This document shows positions 8,931 through 17,536 of a DNA stretch of 64,000 nucleotides, in pieces. The stretch is from assembly GCA_030427205.1 (NCBI GenBank), contig JAUHXC010000009.1, positions 124,001-188,000 on the forward strand, in the 5' to 3' direction. The position numbers and the translations under genes are program-made. This DNA comes from a bacterium. GTDB lineage: Bacteria > Myxococcota_A > Bradymonadia > UBA7976 > UBA1532. How positions within the stretch are numbered: the first letter of the stretch is position 1; every line of letters begins with the position of its first letter. Below the pieces are notes generated by a model. The model did no database searches, had not been told where the DNA came from, and saw only the letters and a list, made by a program, of their open reading frames with translations.

Positions 8931-10382
8931 ATGAGTGGTCCCAAGCATGAGTGCGGCGTCTTCGGCATCTGGGCCCCCGGGGCCGATGTCGCCCGGATCA
9001 CCTTCTTCGCCCTCTACGCCCTGCAGCACCGCGGGCAGGAGTCGGCGGGCATCGCCACCACCGACGGCGAGCGCATCGTCAAGCACCGCGGGCTGGGGCT
9101 GGTCACCCAGGCCTTCACCGAAGACGACCTGCGCCCGCTCGAAGGCGGCTGGGCCATCGGGCACAACCGCTACTCGACCCGCGGCGCGACGACCCTGCGC
9201 AACGCGCAGCCGTTCATCCTGCAGACGCTGCACGGCCCGCTGGGGCTGGCCCACAACGGCAACGTGACCAACGCGCGCACCCTGCGCCAGCTGCTGCTCG
9301 AGCGTGGGGTCGGGCTGTCGACCAACAGCGACAGCGAGCTGCTGCTCAAGGCGCTCGCCGTGCCCGTCCGCGACGAGCGGGCGGGCGAGGTCGGCGAGTC
9401 GGTCTGGCTGCCGCGGCTGCAGCGCCTGCTGCGGGTGGCCGAGGGGGCCTACAGCCTCGCCGTGATGAACCGCGACGGCATCTTCGGCCTGCGCGACCCC
9501 CATGGATTCCGCCCGCTGTGCATCGGCGAGCTGCCCTACGGCGACGGACAGATCGGCTACGTGCTCGCCAGCGAATCGTGCGCCTTCGCGCCCATCGGCG
9601 CCCGCTACGTGCGCGACGTCGAGCCGGGCGAGATCGTGCGGCTCGGCCCGCGGGGCATCGAGTCGTGGCGCAGCCCGACGGTGCCCCGGCCGGCGATGTG
9701 CGTCTTCGAATACGTCTACTTCGCCCGCCCCGACAGCGACCTCGAAGGCCGCTCGGTGCACCTGCTGCGCCAGCGCTTCGGCGAGCGGCTCGCGCAGGAG
9801 TCGCCCGTCGCGGCCGACATCGTCGTCGGCGTGCCCGACTCGGCGCTGCCGGCGGGCATCGGCTTCGCCCGCGGCGCGGGGCTCGAGTACATCGAGGGGC
9901 TGATCAAGAACCGCTACATCGGCCGCACGTTCATCCAGCCCGACGCCCGCCTGCGCCGGGACAAGGTGCGGCTGAAGTACACCCCGCTGCGGGCCAACCT
10001 CGCCGGCAAGCGGGTCGTGCTCGTCGACGACTCGATCGTGCGCGGCAGCACCGCCGGCCCGCTGGTGCAGCTCTTGCGCGACGGCGGCGCGGCGGAGGTG
10101 CACGTGCGCATCAGCTCGCCGCCGGTGCGCCACCCGTGCTTCATGGGGGTCGATCTGGGCACCCACGACGAGATCATCGCCCACCAGAAGTCCGTCGAGG
10201 AGATCCGGCAGCACATCGGGGCCGACAGCCTGGCCTACCTCTCGCTGCCGGGCATGCTCGACGTGGTGCGTGAGTCTGACGCCGCCCGCGGCTATTGTTC
10301 GGCCTGCTTCGACGGGGATTATCCGATCTCCCTCGAAGACGGCACGACGAAGCTGCAGTTCGAAGACATCCACGGGGCCTGA
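8931..10382 (+). CDS. purF: Amidophosphoribosyltransferase (iron-sulfur type)
   Basis: Committed step: PRPP plus glutamine to phosphoribosylamine. The 483-residue protein starts MSGPKHECGVFGIW, so processing should expose Cys8 as the N-terminal nucleophile, as in the B. subtilis-type enzyme. The PRPP-binding motif VVLVDDSIVRGST is at 362-374. Cysteines in RPAMCVFEY, HPCFMGVD and YCSACFDG fit the four ligands of the [4Fe-4S] cluster of this type. It lies 73 bp after purC-purE with GAGGTG before the ATG, and is followed by purM after 29 bp. Confidence 0.97.
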   Translation: MSGPKHECGVFGIWAPGADVARITFFALYALQHRGQESAGIATTDGERIVKHRGLGLVTQAFTEDDLRPLEGGWAIGHNRYSTRGATTLRNAQPFILQTLHGPLGLAHNGNVTNARTLRQLLLERGVGLSTNSDSELLLKALAVPVRDERAGEVGESVWLPRLQRLLRVAEGAYSLAVMNRDGIFGLRDPHGFRPLCIGELPYGDGQIGYVLASESCAFAPIGARYVRDVEPGEIVRLGPRGIESWRSPTVPRPAMCVFEYVYFARPDSDLEGRSVHLLRQRFGERLAQESPVAADIVVGVPDSALPAGIGFARGAGLEYIEGLIKNRYIGRTFIQPDARLRRDKVRLKYTPLRANLAGKRVVLVDDSIVRGSTAGPLVQLLRDGGAAEVHVRISSPPVRHPCFMGVDLGTHDEIIAHQKSVEEIRQHIGADSLAYLSLPGMLDVVRESDAARGYCSACFDGDYPISLEDGTTKLQFEDIHGA

Positions 10383-10411
10383 GCGGGGCCTCGGGGCGGC
10401 GAGGGAATCAG

Positions 10412-11458
10412 ATGGCGAGCTACAAGGACGCAGGGGTCGACATCGACGCGGGGGCGCGCGCGGTGGAGCTCATGAAGGACGCGGTCGCCGCGACCCACGG
10501 CCCGGCGGTGCTGGCCGGGGTGGGGGCCTTCGGCGGCCTCTTCGACCTCGAGGGCCTGACCCACATGACCCGCCCGGTGCTGGCGGCCTCCACCGACGGG
10601 GTCGGCACCAAGGTGCGCCTCGCCGCGCGCTACGGCCGGCTGGCGGGCGTCGGCGTCGATCTGGTCAACCACTGCATCGACGACATCCTGGTGCAGGGGG
10701 CCGATCCGCTCTTCTTCATGGACTACGTGGCCTCGTCCAAGCTCGCGCCGGCGGACGTCGCCGCGGTCGTCGGCGGCATGGCCGAGGCGTGCAAGGCCGC
10801 CGGCTGCGCGCTGCTCGGCGGCGAGACCGCCGAGATGCCGGGGGTCTACGCCGACGGCGAGCTGGACGTGGTGGGCACCATCGTCGGCGCCGTCGACCGC
10901 CACGCCATCATCGACGGCAGCCGCATCGCCGCGGGTGACGTCGTCATCGGCCTCGCCGCCTCGGGGCCGCATACCAACGGCTACTCGCTGATCCGCCACA
11001 TCCTCGACCAGTTCGAGATCGACCCCACGCGGCCCGAAGACGCGCTCGGCGGGGCCACGCCGCTCGATCTGCTGCTCGAGCCGCACCGCAGCTACCTCTA
11101 CGAGGTGCGCGGGCTGCGCGCCGCCGGCGTCGACATCCGCGGGCTGGTGCACATCACCGGCGGCGGGCTGATCGACAACCCGCCGCGGATCCTGCCCGAC
11201 GGGCTCGCCTTCGCCCTCGACCGCGACGCCTGGCCGCTGCCGCCGCTGTTCCACTGGCTGCAGCGGCTGGCCAAGGTGCCCGATGCCGAGATGCTGCGGG
11301 TCTTCAACTGCGGCCTCGGCCTGCTGGTGGTGTTGCCCGAGGCCGATACGCTGCTCGCCCGGGGCGCGCTGATGGCCGCGGGCATCGATCACTGGATCGT
11401 CGGCCGCATCGAGCACCGCGGCGGCGCGCCCGTCGTCTTCTCACCGCCGATCACATAG
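10412..11458 (+). CDS. purM: Phosphoribosylformylglycinamidine cyclo-ligase (AIR synthetase)
   Basis: Purine step 5: ATP-dependent ring closure of FGAM to AIR. The 348-residue length is normal. Visible landmarks are YKDAGVDIDAG at the N-terminus, ASTDGVGTKVRLA, VDLVNHCIDDILVQGADPLFF with LLGGETAEMPGVY, and the C-terminal VHITGGGLIDNPPR. I chose the ATG at 10412 since the earlier in-frame ATG (10295) lies inside purF and encodes nothing like the family. It sits 29 bp after purF in the same direction. Confidence 0.97.
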   Translation: MASYKDAGVDIDAGARAVELMKDAVAATHGPAVLAGVGAFGGLFDLEGLTHMTRPVLAASTDGVGTKVRLAARYGRLAGVGVDLVNHCIDDILVQGADPLFFMDYVASSKLAPADVAAVVGGMAEACKAAGCALLGGETAEMPGVYADGELDVVGTIVGAVDRHAIIDGSRIAAGDVVIGLAASGPHTNGYSLIRHILDQFEIDPTRPEDALGGATPLDLLLEPHRSYLYEVRGLRAAGVDIRGLVHITGGGLIDNPPRILPDGLAFALDRDAWPLPPLFHWLQRLAKVPDAEMLRVFNCGLGLLVVLPEADTLLARGALMAAGIDHWIVGRIEHRGGAPVVFSPPIT

Positions 11459-11490
11459 CGCCAACACCCCCGACCCATGGGAGCCACGCC

Positions 11491-13014
11491 ATGAACCGCC
11501 GCTGCCTGCTCAGCGTCTCCGACAAGACCCACCTCGTCGATCTCGGGCGCCGCCTCGTCGACCACGGCTTCGAACTGGTCGCGTCGGGCGGCACGGCCCG
11601 CGCGCTGCGCGAGGTCGGGCTCGCGGTCACCGCGGTGGCTGATCTGACGGGCTCCCCCGAGCTGCTCGGCGGGCGGGTCAAGACGCTGCACCCGGCGGTG
11701 CACGGCGGCATCCTGGCCGAGCGCAGCCCGGCGCACCTGGCCGAGCTGGAGCAGCAGGGCATCGGCCCCATCGAGGTGGTGGTCTGCAACCTCTATCCGT
11801 TCGCCGATACGGTCGCCCGGGAAGGGGCCGGCTTCGGCGAGGCCATCGAGCAGATCGACATCGGCGGGGTGACCCTGCTGCGGGCGGCGGCCAAGAACTG
11901 CGCCCACGTCACCGTGCTCTGCGATCCGGCGGACTACCCGCTGGCCGGGCTGGCGACACCCGCCGAGCGGCGGCGGCTGGCGGCGAAGGCGTTCGCCCAT
12001 ACCCACGCCTACGACGCGGCGATCTCGACGTGGTTCGCCGAGCAGGTCGAAGCCGACCAGCGTTCATTCGGCGGCCCTCACCCGGATCTACCCGCGCGCC
12101 TGACCGTCGAGGCCGAGCGCAGCCAGGTCTTGCGCTACGGCGAGAACCCGCACCAGGAGGCGGCGCTGTATCGGCTGGCGGGCACCCAGCTGCCGTTCAC
12201 CTGCCTGCAGGGCCGGGCGCTGTCATACAACAACCTCGTCGATCTGGACGGCGCGTGGCTGGCCATCGACCCGTTCGACGAGCCGACGGTGGCCATCATC
12301 AAGCACAGCAACCCCTGCGGGCTGGCCTCGGGGGCCGATGTCATCGAAGCCTTCGGCAAGGCATTGGCCAGCGATCCCATCTCGGCCTTCGGCTCGATCA
12401 TCGCGGTCAACCGCCCCGTCGACGTGCCGCTGCTCGATGCCATCGGCAAGCTCTACGTCGAGGTGCTCGCCGCGCCCGGGTTCACCCCCAAGGCGCTGGA
12501 CTGGCTGAAGAAACGCAAGAAGAACTGCCGCGCGGTGCAGCTCGACCTCGCCGCGCCGCACGCCCCGCAGATGCGCACCATCCGCGGCGGCGTGCTGGTG
12601 CAGAGCGCCGATACCCGCGACGCGACCCCCGACGCCTGGACGGTCGCGACGGGCGCGGTCGACGCCGACACCATGGCCGAGCTGGTCTTCGCGTGGCGCG
12701 CGGTCAAGGCGATCAAGTCCAACGCCATCGTCATCACCGCCGATCGGGCGACGGTCGGCGTCGGCGCGGGCCAGATGAACCGGCTCGAGTCGGTGCGCAT
12801 CGCCGCCGCCCAGGCGGGGGAGAAGGCGCAGGGCGCGGTGCTGGCCTCCGACGCGTTCTTCCCGTTCGCCGACGGCCTCGAGGCCGCCGCGGCCAGCGGG
12901 GTGCGGGCGGTGGTGCAGCCGGGCGGCTCGATCCGCGACGCCGAGGTCATCGAGGCCGCCGAGCGGCTGGGCGTGGCGCTGGTGCTCACCGGCGTGCGCC
13001 ACTTCCGTCACTGA
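11491..13014 (+). CDS. purH: Bifunctional AICAR transformylase / IMP cyclohydrolase
   Basis: Last two steps to IMP. The 507 residues divide into an N-terminal cyclohydrolase (SVSDKTHL, SGGTARAL, GGRVKTLHPAVHGG, NLYPF) and a C-terminal transformylase. The transformylase shows RYGENPHQ, QGRALSYNNLVDLD and IIKHSNPCG with Lys271 and His272 at the catalytic pair, then SFPFADGLE-like FFPFADGLEAAA near the end. It starts 32 bp after purM and is followed by a 101-bp spacer before purL. Confidence 0.97.
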   Translation: MNRRCLLSVSDKTHLVDLGRRLVDHGFELVASGGTARALREVGLAVTAVADLTGSPELLGGRVKTLHPAVHGGILAERSPAHLAELEQQGIGPIEVVVCNLYPFADTVAREGAGFGEAIEQIDIGGVTLLRAAAKNCAHVTVLCDPADYPLAGLATPAERRRLAAKAFAHTHAYDAAISTWFAEQVEADQRSFGGPHPDLPARLTVEAERSQVLRYGENPHQEAALYRLAGTQLPFTCLQGRALSYNNLVDLDGAWLAIDPFDEPTVAIIKHSNPCGLASGADVIEAFGKALASDPISAFGSIIAVNRPVDVPLLDAIGKLYVEVLAAPGFTPKALDWLKKRKKNCRAVQLDLAAPHAPQMRTIRGGVLVQSADTRDATPDAWTVATGAVDADTMAELVFAWRAVKAIKSNAIVITADRATVGVGAGQMNRLESVRIAAAQAGEKAQGAVLASDAFFPFADGLEAAAASGVRAVVQPGGSIRDAEVIEAAERLGVALVLTGVRHFRH

Positions 13015-13115
13015 GTCATCGGAAGCCATGTAGATGGCATGGGTGTGGTATCGGAGTGATTCGGATGCCGCCTGGATGCCATTCTTTTGAGTCATAAGCC
13101 ATCAAGGGAGTCATC
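13015..13115 (+). promoter_or_regulatory. purH-purL spacer rich in GATGSCAT-type words
   Basis: This 101-bp spacer has lower GC than its surroundings and several related words: GATGGCAT, GGATGCC twice and GATGCCAT, the same family as the nonamers inside purB, purH and purL. AGGGAG lies just before the purL ATG. It may hold an internal promoter or a binding site, but no -35/-10 pair is convincing. Confidence 0.3.
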
Positions 13116-16025
13116 ATGGCCTATCGCATCGAAGTCGACCCCCGGCCGGACTGCGCCGTCGAAGCCGGGGCCGTCGAAGCCGGCGCCGCCATCCGGCGCA
13201 CCCTGGCCGCCGCCGGCCTGGCGGTCGAGCGGGTCGAGATCACCCGGCTGTTCTTTCTCGACGGCACGCTGACCGATGCCGAGCGGGCGCTCATCGAGCA
13301 GGCCGTCGCCGACGACGTCGTCGAGCGGGCGACGTGGTTCGAGGTCGGGTCGCCGCGGCCGCCCGCGAAGGGCAGCCACGCGGTGGAGATCACCCCCAAG
13401 CCGGGGGTGACCGACAGCGTCGCCGAGACGCTGCTCGGCGCCGCCCGCGCGCTGGGCATCAACCGGCTGGAGCGGGTCGCGACCGGCGTACGCTATACGC
13501 TCTCCGGCGCGCCCGACGCCGAGGCCGCCGCGCAGGCCGCGGCGCTGCTGGCCAACGACGTGGTGCAGCAATGGGCCGTCGACGCCGCGCTGCCCCCGCC
13601 GTTCGCCCCGCGGGCCCGCGGCACGGGGCTCGTCGAGACCGTGGCCCTGCGCGACGCCGACGACGACGCCCTTTCGGCGATCAGCGCCGAGCGGCGGCTC
13701 TCGCTCGACGTCACCGAGATGCGGGCCATCCGCGCCGAGTATTGCCGGCTCGAGCGTGATCCCACCGACCTCGAGCTCGAGATGCTGGCCCAGACGTGGT
13801 CCGAGCACTGCGTGCACAAGACCTTCCGCGCGGCGATCACCCTCGAAGAGCGGTCGGCCGACGGCGATGTCATCGAGACCCGCGTGATCGATGGCATGCT
13901 GAAGAGCTGCCTCAAGGTGGTCACCGATACGGTCGCCAAGCCCTGGGTGCACTCGGCCTTCGTCGACAACGCCGGCATCGTCGCCTTCGACGAGGACTTC
14001 GACCTGGCCCTGAAGGTCGAGACCCACAACCACCCCTCGGCGCTCGAGCCCTTCGGCGGGGCCAATACGGGGGTCGGCGGCGTCGTGCGCGACATCCTCG
14101 GCGTCAGCGCGCGGCCCATCGCCAATACCGACGTGCTCTGCTTCGGCCCGCAAGACATCGCAGACGTGCCCGATGGCATCCTGCACCCGCGGCGCATCGC
14201 GGCCGGTGTCATCCATGGCATCGAAGACTATGGCAACAAGATGGGTATCCCGACGGTGGCCGGCGCCATCCGCTACGACCGGGGCTACCTGCAGAACCCG
14301 CTGGTCTTCTGCGGCAGCGTGGGCATCCTGCCCCGGGGCAGCCATCGCACCGCGCCGCGGGCGGGCGACGCGGTGGTGGTGCTCGGCGGGCGCACGGGGC
14401 GCGACGGCCTGCGCGGCGCGACCTTCTCGTCGATGGAGATGAGCCACGAGACGAGCGAGACGGCGGGCAGCGTGGTGCAGATCGGGCACCCGATCAACGA
14501 GAAGCAGGTGCAGGAGGTCGTGATCGCCGCCCGCGACGCCGGGCTCTACACCGCCATCACCGACTGCGGCGCCGGCGGGCTGAGCTCGGCGGTGGGTGAG
14601 ATGGGTCAGACCCTCGGGGCCGACATCGAGCTGAATACGGTGCCGCTGAAGTACCCCGGCCTGCAGCCGTGGGAGGTCTGGCTCAGCGAGGCGCAGGAGC
14701 GCATGGTCATGGCCGTGCCGCCCGCAAACCTGGGCCCGCTGCAGGCGCTGTGTCGCACCCACGGGGTCGAGGCGACCGCCATCGGCACCTTCCGCGACGA
14801 TGGCATCCTGCGGATCTGCCACGATGGCACGGTCGTGGGCGAGCTGCGCGGGGCTTTCCTGCACGATGGCATCCCCCGGCGCGCGCTCGACGCGGTGTGG
14901 CAGCCGCCCGCCCTGGATGACACCCCGGTGAAGGTCGACGACGCCGAGGCGGCGCTGCTCGCGCTGCTCGGCAGCCCGGACATCGCGAGCAAGGCCGAGA
15001 CCATCCGCCGGTACGATCACGAGGTGCAGGGCGGCACCGTCGGCCGGCCGCTGGTCGGCGTAGAAGGGGACGGGCCGGGCAATGGCTCGGTGCTCGTGCC
15101 TCTGCAGGCTCGGCAGAAGGGACGCCTCGATCGCGGGGTCGCCCTCGGCTGCGGCATCAACCCCGATCTGGGGCTGCTCGACCCGTATCGTATGGCGCAC
15201 GCGGTGGTCGACGAGGCGGTGCGCAACGTGGTGGCGGTGGGCGGCGACCCCGACCAGCTCTCGCTCATCGACAACTTCTGCTGGGGCAACCCGCGGCTGC
15301 CCGATCGGCTGGGCGGGCTGGCGCGCTGCGCCGAGGGCTGCCGCGACGCCGGGCTGGCGTTCGCCGCGCCCTATATCTCGGGCAAGGACAGCCTCAACAA
15401 CGAATACGCCGACGCCGACGGCGTGCGCCACGCCATCCCCGGCACGCTGCTGATCACCGCGATGGCCATCGTGCCCGACGTGAAGCACGCGCCGACCAGC
15501 GACCTGAAGCGGGCCGGCAACCGCCTGCTCGTCGTCGGCGATACCCGCGCCGAGTTCGGCGGCTCGGCGCTGACGAAGCACCTCGGCCTGCGGACCGGCG
15601 AGGTGCCGGCGCCGGTCGCCGACGCGCTCGCGCGGGCACGAGCGGTGCATCGCTGTATCGTCGGCGGGCACGTGGCCGCGTGCCACGACCTCAGCGAAGG
15701 CGGGCTGGCGGTGGCACTGGCCGAGATGTGCATCGGCGGGCGGGTCGGCGCCGCGGTCGATCTGGCGCAGCTGCCGGCCGGGCCGTGGACCGCGTCGACC
15801 GCGCGCCTCTTCGCCGAGAGCAGCGCCCGCTATGTCATCGAGGCATCCCCGGATGCCATCGATGCCATCGCTGAATGCCTCGATGGTATGCCTTGGGCCG
15901 ACATCGGAGAGGTGGGCGGCGAGGCGCTGCGCATCGTCGACGGCGCGACGCGCATCGATCTGCCCGTCGCCCGGCTCGCGGCGCGCTTCAACCGTACAGA
16001 CGAGACCACAGAGGAGACCCGATGA
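13116..16025 (+). CDS. purL: Phosphoribosylformylglycinamidine synthase, PurS-like region fused to PurL
   Basis: Synthetase of purine step 4, fed ammonia by PurQ. At 969 residues it lies between small PurL (about 740) and the three-domain enzyme (about 1300). Residues 1-165 form two PurS-like halves; the second includes VEITPKPGVTDSVAETLLGAARALG. The linker and synthase start near WSEHCVHKTF (from 228). Conserved segments include VETHNHPSALEPFGGANTGVGG, DCGAGGLSSAVGEMG and PYISGKDSLNNEY. No glutaminase follows; the protein ends EETR, encoded by the ribosome site of the next gene. The stop overlaps the VOC start (ATGA). Two touching GATGCCATC nonamers lie near the 3' end. Confidence 0.95.
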   Translation: MAYRIEVDPRPDCAVEAGAVEAGAAIRRTLAAAGLAVERVEITRLFFLDGTLTDAERALIEQAVADDVVERATWFEVGSPRPPAKGSHAVEITPKPGVTDSVAETLLGAARALGINRLERVATGVRYTLSGAPDAEAAAQAAALLANDVVQQWAVDAALPPPFAPRARGTGLVETVALRDADDDALSAISAERRLSLDVTEMRAIRAEYCRLERDPTDLELEMLAQTWSEHCVHKTFRAAITLEERSADGDVIETRVIDGMLKSCLKVVTDTVAKPWVHSAFVDNAGIVAFDEDFDLALKVETHNHPSALEPFGGANTGVGGVVRDILGVSARPIANTDVLCFGPQDIADVPDGILHPRRIAAGVIHGIEDYGNKMGIPTVAGAIRYDRGYLQNPLVFCGSVGILPRGSHRTAPRAGDAVVVLGGRTGRDGLRGATFSSMEMSHETSETAGSVVQIGHPINEKQVQEVVIAARDAGLYTAITDCGAGGLSSAVGEMGQTLGADIELNTVPLKYPGLQPWEVWLSEAQERMVMAVPPANLGPLQALCRTHGVEATAIGTFRDDGILRICHDGTVVGELRGAFLHDGIPRRALDAVWQPPALDDTPVKVDDAEAALLALLGSPDIASKAETIRRYDHEVQGGTVGRPLVGVEGDGPGNGSVLVPLQARQKGRLDRGVALGCGINPDLGLLDPYRMAHAVVDEAVRNVVAVGGDPDQLSLIDNFCWGNPRLPDRLGGLARCAEGCRDAGLAFAAPYISGKDSLNNEYADADGVRHAIPGTLLITAMAIVPDVKHAPTSDLKRAGNRLLVVGDTRAEFGGSALTKHLGLRTGEVPAPVADALARARAVHRCIVGGHVAACHDLSEGGLAVALAEMCIGGRVGAAVDLAQLPAGPWTASTARLFAESSARYVIEASPDAIDAIAECLDGMPWADIGEVGGEALRIVDGATRIDLPVARLAARFNRTDETTEETR

Positions 16026-16420
16026 CGATCACCCCCCGCGTCGACATGATCGGCCTGACCGTCGCCGACATCCCGCGCTCGCTGGCGTTCTACCGGCTGC
16101 TGGGTTTGAAGGTCGATGATCCCACCGACGAACAGCCGTACGTCGAGACCACGCTGGCCGGCGGCATCCGCCTGTCGTGGAACGCCGAGTCGCTGATGAA
16201 GAAGCTGCACCCCGAGTGGGAAGACCCGCGCGGGCAGCGGATCAACCTGGCCTTTCACTGCGAGACGGCGGCGGGCGTCGACGCGGCGTATGCCAAGATC
16301 ACCGGGGCGGGTCACGCTGGCGTCAAGGCACCGTGGGATGCCTTCTGGGGCCAACGCTATGCCTTGGTGCGCGACCCCGATGGCAATACCGTCGATCTCT
16401 TCGCGCCCTCCGGCGGCTGA
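16022..16420 (+). CDS. VOC (glyoxalase/bleomycin-resistance fold) family protein
   Basis: A single-domain protein of 132 residues with two beta-alpha-beta modules: IGLTVADIPRSLAFYRLLGL at the start and YALVRDPDGNTVDLFAP at the end. The usual first metal-ligand His and last Glu of glyoxalase I are not obvious (VDMIGLTV and GNTVDLF), so it may not be a glyoxalase I. It is the last gene of the rightward purine arm, overlaps the purL stop by 4 bp and shares the GAGGAGACCCG ribosome site. Co-translation is likely but a role in purine synthesis is unproved. Substrate unknown. Confidence 0.85.
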   Translation: MTITPRVDMIGLTVADIPRSLAFYRLLGLKVDDPTDEQPYVETTLAGGIRLSWNAESLMKKLHPEWEDPRGQRINLAFHCETAAGVDAAYAKITGAGHAGVKAPWDAFWGQRYALVRDPDGNTVDLFAPSGG

Positions 16421-16434
16421 GCTCGGCCCGGGGT

Positions 16435-17355
16435 TCAGCGCACCTGGAGCTCGGCCTCGGCGCTGTGTCCGGCGAGCGTCACCCGCACCGGGCAGCGCCC
16501 GGGCCGGTGACCGATGATCTCGACGGCGGCGAACCAGCTCCAGAAGCGCTCGCGCAGCCCCGCGCTGCACCGCGCCGCATCGAGCGACTCGACCGCGAGC
16601 AGGCCCACGAACCCCAGCGCGTCCTCGCCCGCCGCGTCCCGCGCCCGGAGCACGCCCCACGCGCTCGCGCCCACCGCGATCGTGCCCGGATCGAGCGTCA
16701 GGGAGACCTCGGCGAGGGTGGCCGGGTCGATCACCCGCCGCCGGACGCCCCATCGGTCGGCGAACTCGACCTCGCCGACCGCCTCGTAGCGCACGTGCAC
16801 CTCCCACGGCGGCGACGGCTGCTGGCGGGCGACGCCGTCCGGATCGAGCACCAGGTCCACCGCCGCCCCGCCGGCGAGCGGCTCGCCGTCGGCGTCGTAG
16901 AGTCGCAGGGCGAAGATCTCCGTGCCGCCGCTGAGGGCTACGCCGTCGATGGCGGCGGCCTCGAGCCCGAAGTTGCTGGCCGGGCGGACGGCGATCGTCG
17001 CCTCGGTCACGCCGCGCTCGGCGACGATCCGGATGACCGCGTCGCCCTCGGCGACGCCTCGCAGGTGCACCCGATCGGCCTCGACGGCGACGACCCGGGC
17101 GATCGTCGGATCGTCGCTCTGCGCGTCGAAGACCGGGTTCGGATCCCGGTGGCGGTCGACGAGCAGGGTGCCCGTGGCGCCGACGGCGAGCGGCACGCCG
17201 GCGTGGGTGTGGTCGTAGCTGCTCGACGCGTGGTCGAGCCAGTCGAGGTGCGCCTGGTGCTGCGCGTCGACGGCCGGATCCACCCGGGGGCAGCCGGTCA
17301 GCGCGGTCATCGCGGTCATCGCGAAGAGGGCAGCGAAGAGCAGTCGGCGATTCAT
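16435..17355 (-). CDS. Lipoprotein of unknown function, beta-sandwich-like
   Basis: The predicted lipoprotein has 306 residues: MNRRLLF, a hydrophobic core and lipobox ALTGC with Cys22. I set the start at the ATG at 17355 because the signal peptide begins there, although the frame runs 40 codons further upstream. The mature part has no family I recognise. Its repeating strands (VGATGTLLVDR, ADRVHLRGVAEGDAVIRIVAE) resemble bacterial Ig-like (BIG2) repeats. Two cysteines near the C-terminus (AARCSAG and GRCPVRV) may pair. It converges on the purine arm with only 14 bp between stops. Confidence 0.8.
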   Translation of the reverse strand: MNRRLLFAALFAMTAMTALTGCPRVDPAVDAQHQAHLDWLDHASSSYDHTHAGVPLAVGATGTLLVDRHRDPNPVFDAQSDDPTIARVVAVEADRVHLRGVAEGDAVIRIVAERGVTEATIAVRPASNFGLEAAAIDGVALSGGTEIFALRLYDADGEPLAGGAAVDLVLDPDGVARQQPSPPWEVHVRYEAVGEVEFADRWGVRRRVIDPATLAEVSLTLDPGTIAVGASAWGVLRARDAAGEDALGFVGLLAVESLDAARCSAGLRERFWSWFAAVEIIGHRPGRCPVRVTLAGHSAEAELQVR

Positions 17356-17536
17356 GAGCGGCTCCGGGGCTGTGGCGTGTCCCACGCACCAGTGCAACGC
17401 ACATGCCGGCCGACCGCCCCCGGGGCCTGCACACGCCGGCGCCCGCTCGCGCCGCTGGCGCGAACGCCGGGGCACGGTCGAGGTGTATCGAGCAGGCTCC
17501 GCCCGACGGGGCGCGGCCCCGGTCGCGAAGCGTCAG

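Noticed and set aside
17356..17536. A small gene or RNA in the 181-bp spacer between the two leftward lipoprotein genes
   Set aside because: No frame with a ribosome site and no convincing fold. It looks like the end of one gene and the promoter or leader of the next.
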